Shown: one piece after another, positions 6,100-10,224 of the stretch
Layout: every line of letters begins with the position of its first letter
Position numbering within the stretch: position 1 is the stretch's first letter
Assembly (NCBI GenBank): GCA_020047835.1
Contig: JAIFNJ010000136.1
Location: 1 to 10,224 of the forward strand
DNA length: 10,224 nt
Direction of reading: 5' to 3'
Source of the DNA: Bacteroidota bacterium
GTDB taxonomy: Bacteria; Bacteroidota; Bacteroidia; Bacteroidales; SZUA-534
Notes under the pieces: model-generated
What the model saw: the letters and a program-made list of their open reading frames with translations, nothing else
The model's database searches: none
Told to the model about the DNA's origin: nothing
Program-made: the position numbers and the translations under genes

Positions 6100-7740
6100 T
6101 TAATTCGTCTTGTTTTCTGCCAACTTAAGCGCCTCGTAAGCATTTATAATGCCTCCAGTTACCGATAAGGTAGTAAACTTAACTTTAGTCTTTTTATAAC
6201 TGGTAATATTGGGAAGGTAAACTTTTTTAGAATATCGGCTGGCCGAAGCAAGCAATATTTCCTTCAACTCCAATGCTGTAAGCTCTGGGTAATACGACCA
6301 AACCAATGCGGCAACCCCAGATGTAACCGGACTGGAGAAACTAGTTCCGCTTTCCAAATCGTATTTGCTTCCGGGAAACAGCGATATGATATAAACACCA
6401 GGAGCAAAAACATCAACGGTTTGTTGCCCGTAATTTGAAAAAACACCAGGCAACGTTTTATTGCCTATTTTGGCATTGGCTCCTACATTAATCCAATTGT
6501 TTATATTAGAATTATCATTCAGCCTTTTAGTTGGATAGCTTTCCATGGTATCGCAATTCGCAGCTTCATTTCCAGCCGCATGAACCAAAAGTACTCCGTG
6601 TGACTCAGCATATAAAATAGCTTCATCAACCATGTTTTTTAAAGGAGAAAATTCTTTGCCAAAGCTCATGTTTATAATGTTTGCACCGTTATCTACCGCA
6701 TAACGTATTGAAAGGGCAACATCTTTATCGTATTCATCACCGTCAGGCACTGCCCTTAAAACCATTATTTCCACATTATCAGCTATTCCATTAATGCCTT
6801 TATTATTATTACGATTAGCAGCAATAATTCCAGCAACAAAGCTACCATGTTCGGCACTTGGACCTGCTACATCATTGTTGCCATAGTTTTTTTGATTTTT
6901 ATTATAGCAATCATCGCCCACAACATTTCTGCCATTAAGTTCTAAATTCAATGAAGTGTTGAGTTTCTTATTCAGTTCCTCAGATTCATAATCGAGCATG
7001 GGATATGTAAAGCCTCGTTTGAATATCAGTCGCAAGAATTTTTTAGCTTCCGCTTCTTGCTTGTTCCTAGGTTTCACTTTTTCAATTTCCTCTAAGTTGG
7101 GTTTCGTGTTTTTAGTGTAAATATCTAATAAAGCAATGGCGGAGTCCAATTTGGTTTTAAACTCATTAAATTCCTTCAATTGGTAGGTAATATCTTTAAT
7201 TTCTTCATTATACCTTTTTAAGCAGCGCTGATATAGGGTATAGTTTTCCAAATCCTCCTTAGTAAGGCTTTGAGCATTCGTGATTGTATCGTAAAGCGGT
7301 TTATATTTGTTAAGAATTCTAACAAATTCATAGTTTTCGATATCTAAATTTTCACCCGAGGCATTACCTAAAAAGTTCCACCCGTTAATGTCATCTATAA
7401 AGCCGTTTTGGTCATCATCAATCTGGTTGTTTGGAATTTCATCGGCATTTACCCATATTTTTCCTTCTAAGTCTTCGTGGGTAACATCAACTCCACCATC
7501 AATAACTGCTACAATAATTTTCTTTTTTGGACTTTTACCCACCAATAATTCCTGATATGCCTTATCCACACTAACTCCTTGAATTTTATTTTCCTTTGCA
7601 TCTAAATTATACCAGTTAAGATAATGAGAGTTAAGGGAGTCAATGGTAGTTCCTCCTTTTTTGTAAAAACCGGTTGAAAAAATTTCAATGGGGTAAAATA
7701 AAAGTCCCATGAGGATTAAAAGAAGAATTTTTTGCACCAT
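6100..7740 (-). CDS. secreted subtilisin-like (S8) serine protease with a large insert
   Basis: The 546-residue protein begins with a signal peptide: Lys4, then a hydrophobic run to about residue 21. The S8 triad is complete. Asp81 lies in VIDGGVD, His298 in EHGSFVAG and Ser466 in SGTSFSSP, with oxyanion Asn391 in AAGNE. Asp-to-His spacing is 217 residues against about 30 in subtilisin. The insert starts with an acidic DDDQNGFIDDINGWNF stretch at 108-123 that looks like a calcium-binding loop, then a charged, probably helical segment at about 135-260. The chain ends about 80 residues after the catalytic Ser with no type IX secretion C-terminal domain, so a periplasmic location or another export route is likely. 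Substrate unknown. It follows pssA by 101 bases on the same strand, with no clear promoter in the gap, and ends at a strong terminator. Confidence 0.93.
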   Translation of the reverse strand: MVQKILLLILMGLLFYPIEIFSTGFYKKGGTTIDSLNSHYLNWYNLDAKENKIQGVSVDKAYQELLVGKSPKKKIIVAVIDGGVDVTHEDLEGKIWVNADEIPNNQIDDDQNGFIDDINGWNFLGNASGENLDIENYEFVRILNKYKPLYDTITNAQSLTKEDLENYTLYQRCLKRYNEEIKDITYQLKEFNEFKTKLDSAIALLDIYTKNTKPNLEEIEKVKPRNKQEAEAKKFLRLIFKRGFTYPMLDYESEELNKKLNTSLNLELNGRNVVGDDCYNKNQKNYGNNDVAGPSAEHGSFVAGIIAANRNNNKGINGIADNVEIMVLRAVPDGDEYDKDVALSIRYAVDNGANIINMSFGKEFSPLKNMVDEAILYAESHGVLLVHAAGNEAANCDTMESYPTKRLNDNSNINNWINVGANAKIGNKTLPGVFSNYGQQTVDVFAPGVYIISLFPGSKYDLESGTSFSSPVTSGVAALVWSYYPELTALELKEILLASASRYSKKVYLPNITSYKKTKVKFTTLSVTGGIINAYEALKLAENKTN

Positions 7741-7841
7741 AAAACCGTGTTTTAATTAATAAAATTAGGATTGCATGCCTTATTAGTTTTTAGTTAAAGC
7801 AAAACAAATAATATATCAAAGGGTTCAGCTTTATAGGTCAA

Positions 7842-8588
7842 TCAATGGATTTTATTACTGAATAAGTTAGATGATACGGATAAAACCAGATACCAAATGA
7901 TTATTAGCGCAAGCGAGGCCATGGGTAACCATACAATAAGCAACAAGTTGCCTGCTAAAAAAAGAAACCGTATTTTATTGTCCTTAAATCTCAGGCTTTT
8001 AAACTTGAGCGAAAACATGGGTATTTCAGCTATCAACAATAAGCTCAGCGCAATGGAAAGGGGTATAATAAAAATCGGTTGAACTATAAACTGGGCAAAT
8101 ATAGTATTGGAATATGTTGACCAAATAAAAGGGATAGAAGCCCAAACCATTGCATTAGCTGGTGTTGCCAACCCAATGAAGGATTCTGTTTGGCGGGTAT
8201 CGATGTTGAATTTTGCCAGTCGTAGCGCTGAAAAAACGGTAATTATAAACGGTGAAAACATCAAAACCCAATCAATAAGGGTTGCATCATTTAAGGGTAA
8301 GTCTCCCATTATTGACTGACGGACATAGAAATGGGCAATGGCTGCCGGGGCTAATCCAAAACTGATAACATCGGCCAAGGAGTCAAGTTGTTTTCCCATT
8401 TCAGAATAAGCTCCAAGAAGGCGTGCGCTCATTCCATCGAAAAAATCAAATACCGCAGCTATCAAAATCATAATTCCGGCAGCAACCAAAAACCCTTCAA
8501 ACGCAAAAACTACCGATAAACATCCAGATAACACGTTGAAAGAGGTGATGGTGTTGGGCACAAAGGCAAAATATTTTTTTATGGTCAT
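7842..8588 (-). CDS. pssA: CDP-diacylglycerol-serine O-phosphatidyltransferase
   Basis: The 248-residue integral membrane protein carries the complete CDP-alcohol phosphatidyltransferase motif DG(X)2AR(X)8G(X)3D(X)3D. Its residues are Asp51, Gly52, Ala55, Arg56, Gly65, Asp69 and Asp73; the aspartates bind the metal and activate the serine hydroxyl. The N-terminal VPNTITSFNVLSG block and the overall length fit PssA rather than phosphatidylglycerophosphate synthase. About seven or eight hydrophobic segments are visible. It makes phosphatidylserine from CDP-diacylglycerol and serine in the inner membrane, the precursor of phosphatidylethanolamine. The decarboxylase gene psd, often a neighbour in Bacteroidota, is not in this window. 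The ATG at 8588 lies 23 bases after a perfect -7 box. PssA function rather than another head-group transferase is inferred from these features. Confidence 0.92.
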   Translation of the reverse strand: MTIKKYFAFVPNTITSFNVLSGCLSVVFAFEGFLVAAGIMILIAAVFDFFDGMSARLLGAYSEMGKQLDSLADVISFGLAPAAIAHFYVRQSIMGDLPLNDATLIDWVLMFSPFIITVFSALRLAKFNIDTRQTESFIGLATPANAMVWASIPFIWSTYSNTIFAQFIVQPIFIIPLSIALSLLLIAEIPMFSLKFKSLRFKDNKIRFLFLAGNLLLIVWLPMASLALIIIWYLVLSVSSNLFSNKIH

Positions 8589-8610
8589 AGCTTTCTGTTT
8601 AATACCGGAA

Positions 8611-8618
8611 CAAATTTA
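8611..8618 (-). promoter_or_regulatory. -7 promoter box of pssA
   Basis: On the - strand the sequence reads TAAATTTG, an exact TAnnTTTG box, ending 22 bases before the pssA ATG. No clear -33 TTTG is found at the expected distance. Confidence 0.6.
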
Positions 8619-8692
8619 TAAATAAACCTGAATTGGAGCGGATAATATTTTTTAAGTACATTAAAATGTGGTCCAATAAGTGGGTTCTTAAT

Positions 8693-8797
8693 TTTTCTAT
8701 TTTCGGACTTCTGGTCGTTGGTTACTGGTTTCTATTTGCTGGTCTCTTGTTTCTGACTCCCGACTTCCAGCTTCGGTCTTCTGTCTTCCATCTTCTA
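8693..8797 (-). repeat. degenerate 7-bp tandem repeat, 15 units, starting on the ATL stop codon
   Basis: Read on the - strand from 8797, the sequence splits without a slip into fifteen heptamers with rough consensus YRGAARN; examples are TGGAAGA, CAGAAGA, TGGAAGT, CAGAAAC and CAGAAGT. G is kept at position 3 in 14 of 15 units and A at position 5 in 13 of 15. The first unit, TAGAAGA, contains the TAG stop codon of the ATL gene. The array is purine-rich on the - strand and fills most of the gap to the pssA promoter. It has no spacers, so it is not a CRISPR array, and no T run, so it is not a plain terminator. Confidence 0.75.
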
Positions 8798-9139
8798 ATA
8801 CCCTTCCATCAATTCTTTGCCGGGGTCCCAAAACAGTTCTTTGAAATTTTTTATCTGGTTTTCTTCTACAATTGCACCCTCGCTTTCAAGTAATTCACGC
8901 ATGGTTTCGGGGCCACCAAAATGATGTTTTCCGGTGAGCATCCCATTTCGGTTTACAACTCGGTGAGCAGGAACAAATTCTTTTTGGGTATGCGACCCAT
9001 TCATGGCATATCCTACCATGCGGGCAGCTTGAGGCGAACCAATAAATTTGGCTATGGCTCCATAGCTGGTAACTCTGCCTTCAGGAATCATCCGGGCAAC
9101 TTGATAAACAGTTTCAAAAAATGATAGGTCATTCACCAT
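8795..9139 (-). CDS. alkyltransferase-like protein (ATL; MGMT fold, catalytic Cys replaced by Ala)
   Basis: The 114-residue protein has the DNA-binding domain of O6-alkylguanine-DNA alkyltransferase. The winged-helix block GRVTSYGAIAKFIGSPQAAR is at 21-40, with base-flipping Tyr26 and Arg40, followed by VGYAMN. The active-site block that reads PCHR in true alkyltransferases reads PAHR here (57-60), with Ala58 in place of the methyl-accepting Cys. ATL proteins of this kind, with Trp or Ala at that place, bind O6-alkylguanine without repairing it and hand the lesion to nucleotide excision repair. That role is inferred from the family. The ATG at 9139 overlaps the end of trmB by 11 bases, suggesting translational coupling. 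The stop codon forms the first unit of a 7-bp repeat array. Confidence 0.92.
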   Translation of the reverse strand: MVNDLSFFETVYQVARMIPEGRVTSYGAIAKFIGSPQAARMVGYAMNGSHTQKEFVPAHRVVNRNGMLTGKHHFGGPETMRELLESEGAIVEENQIKNFKELFWDPGKELMEGY

Positions 9140-9716
9140 TTTGGAATGTGGGCTCTTTTAAAAGTTGTTGATTGTTGAGCTTAAAGGAAATATAGTTTAT
9201 CGAATCACCTTCATCGATGTGTAGTTTTTCATAGTGTGTTTGGATAGATAAAATAGAATCCGTCCAATGTTCGTTATAAAGATTTGATGTGTTTTTAATT
9301 AATTCCAGTTTATTGTACTTCACAACCTCAAGAGTATATTCATAAAAGAATTTACTGTCAGTTTTTAAATGTATCAAACCCTGATTTAGTAAGAACTGTT
9401 GATACCGGGTTAGAAATCGTGCCGAAGTGAGCCTTTTTTTTGCCCGGCCTGATTTCATTTGTGGATCGGGAAAAGTGATCCAAATTTCGCTGATTTCGTT
9501 TGGAGCGAAAAAAGCCTCAATAACCTCAATGCGTGTGCGTAAAAAAGCCACATTGGCAAGCTTTTCCTCCAAACTGGCTTTGGCCCCTTTCCAGATGCGG
9601 GCTCCTTTAATATCGACCCCAATAAAATTTTTATTTTGAAATTCGCGGGCTAATCCCACGGTGTATTCGCCTTTTCCACAACCCAATTCCAGCACTATTG
9701 GAAATTTCTGGCTCAA
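9129..9716 (-). CDS. trmB: tRNA (guanine-N7-)-methyltransferase, N-terminally disrupted
   Basis: The frame encodes the catalytic part of TrmB, which makes m7G46 in tRNA with S-adenosylmethionine. It shows motif I ELGCGKGEY at 10-18, the VDIKG strand at 34-38, the FPDPQMK block at 82-88 with catalytic Asp84, LKTDS at 117-121 and a THYE block near 160 that fits the conserved TxxE. The longest frame starts at a TTG directly preceded by an in-frame TAA, and residue 5 already enters the strand before motif I. The conserved KGKW region that normally precedes motif I is missing. The usual Bacteroidota N-terminus is found upstream in another frame (9711-9771). This suggests an internal deletion with frame change, a decayed gene, or an assembly error. 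The C-terminal tail after SFKL also looks longer than usual. Family assignment is firm; function of this copy is doubtful. Confidence 0.8.
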   Translation of the reverse strand: MSQKFPIVLELGCGKGEYTVGLAREFQNKNFIGVDIKGARIWKGAKASLEEKLANVAFLRTRIEVIEAFFAPNEISEIWITFPDPQMKSGRAKKRLTSARFLTRYQQFLLNQGLIHLKTDSKFFYEYTLEVVKYNKLELIKNTSNLYNEHWTDSILSIQTHYEKLHIDEGDSINYISFKLNNQQLLKEPTFQNGE

Positions 9717-9771
9717 TTACATGATGAAACGTTGTGATTTCCTGAAATTTTTTCAGCTTCCCTTTTCCCAC
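9711..9771 (-). pseudogene. trmB: detached N-terminal remnant of trmB in another frame
   Basis: From a GTG at 9771 the - strand encodes VGKGKLKKFQEITTFHHVIE, the typical start of Bacteroidota TrmB. The GTG is only 9 bases after the gldH stop codon. This frame then runs into the methyltransferase region out of phase and ends at a TAA near 9631. About 30 residues normally found between this block and motif I, including KGKW, are absent from both frames, so a single-base slip cannot rejoin the gene. Confidence 0.7.
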
Positions 9772-9780
9772 GGTTTGGTA

Positions 9781-10224
9781 CTATTTTTTTGATTTTTCAA
9801 TTCTAATTCCAGCATTCAGAATATGCCGGAGTTCCTCTTCGCGCATGGCTTGCTCAATATAGAATGTGTATTTGCCGGTTAAAGGAAAGCGGATGTTTCG
9901 TCGATAGGGTATTTTGTTTGACCAGACCGAACCAAATCCTTTTCCCCACCAACGACCGGTTGGGTCAGCCAGAATGCATTCCAAGGTGTCACGCATCAAT
10001 TTTTCATTAGGTAGTAGTGTGGTTATAAACAAATAAAGGTTACTGTATTCGTATTGCCCATTGATGCGGTTATTCAGGTAAATGTTATATACCGTCAGGG
10101 TATCTGTAATTTCAACCTCAAAAGTAGCAATACTATCTTTCGACCAGGATTCGTTGGCAAAATCAATGTTTTTTTCATAGAATCGGTTTGGGTCACAGGC
10201 TACTAATGTGAAAACCCCCAAAAT
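9781..10224 (-). CDS. gldH: gliding motility lipoprotein GldH (5' end outside the window)
   Basis: The frame is open to the right edge, so the start codon and most of the signal peptide lie outside; a TTG at 10221 is the first internal candidate but not a believable start. The visible N-terminus reads GVFTLVAC, a lipoprotein signal whose Cys would be lipidated. The mature part matches GldH, including the YSNLYLF strand and the DTLECILADPTGRWWGKGFG block near residues 78-97. GldH is an outer-membrane or periplasm-facing lipoprotein needed for gliding and for the type IX secretion system in Flavobacterium. Homologues are also kept in non-gliding Bacteroidota, so motility is not proven. It is followed after 9 bases by the trmB N-terminal block, so gldH, trmB and ATL probably form one operon. 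Confidence 0.87.
   Translation of the reverse strand: MLGVFTLVACDPNRFYEKNIDFANESWSKDSIATFEVEITDTLTVYNIYLNNRINGQYEYSNLYLFITTLLPNEKLMRDTLECILADPTGRWWGKGFGSVWSNKIPYRRNIRFPLTGKYTFYIEQAMREEELRHILNAGIRIEKSKK

Noticed and set aside
8693..8797. CRISPR-like array
   Set aside because: Units are 7 bases with no spacers, and no cas genes are nearby.
8633..8893. 86-residue plus-strand frame rich in Leu and Phe, resembling a membrane protein
   Set aside because: It is produced by the pyrimidine-rich strand of the 7-bp repeat array and then runs antisense into the 3' end of the ATL gene; it shows no family signature.
9631..9771. Programmed frameshift producing full TrmB from the two frames
   Set aside because: About 30 conserved residues are missing from both frames, so shifting the ribosome would not restore the protein.

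Overview
The window looks like a core-genome segment of a member of the Bacteroidota. The base composition is AT-leaning. Most start codons lack a Shine-Dalgarno sequence and have A-rich leaders instead. Several promoters carry the Bacteroidota -7 box TAnnTTTG, and the tRNA promoter also has the -33 TTTG at the right distance. The gene content agrees: a GldH gliding/type IX secretion lipoprotein, a Bacteroidota-type alanine dehydrogenase and a Bacteroidota-type TrmB.

The left part (1-6057) reads on the + strand. It holds the 3' end of a CYTH/triphosphate tunnel metalloenzyme gene, an M16 zinc peptidase and an alanine dehydrogenase. These are followed by two adjacent iron-sulfur genes: a YjdI-like ferredoxin domain fused to a CDGSH domain, and a stand-alone 60-residue CDGSH protein. 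After a 325-base spacer comes lepA (EF4) with its terminator, and then tRNA-Phe(GAA) with a clear promoter. The right part (6100-10224) reads on the - strand. From its promoter-proximal end it holds gldH (running off the window), trmB, an alkyltransferase-like protein, pssA and a secreted subtilisin-like protease. The two halves converge at a bidirectional hairpin terminator at 6065-6093.

The genes are mainly housekeeping: translation (lepA, tRNA-Phe, trmB), membrane lipid synthesis (pssA), amino-acid metabolism (ald), proteolysis (M16, S8), DNA damage recognition (ATL) and motility/secretion (gldH). gldH, trmB and the ATL gene are packed as an operon, with gaps or overlaps of about ten bases.

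I see no mobile element, CRISPR array, phage or defence cluster, and no convincing new multi-gene system. The points most worth a second look are: a trmB gene that appears to have lost an internal segment of its N-terminal region with a frame change; a 15-unit degenerate 7-bp tandem repeat that begins on the stop codon of the ATL gene, with shorter 7-bp runs elsewhere; the fused and stand-alone CDGSH pair; and two perfect -7 boxes ten bases apart in front of lepA.
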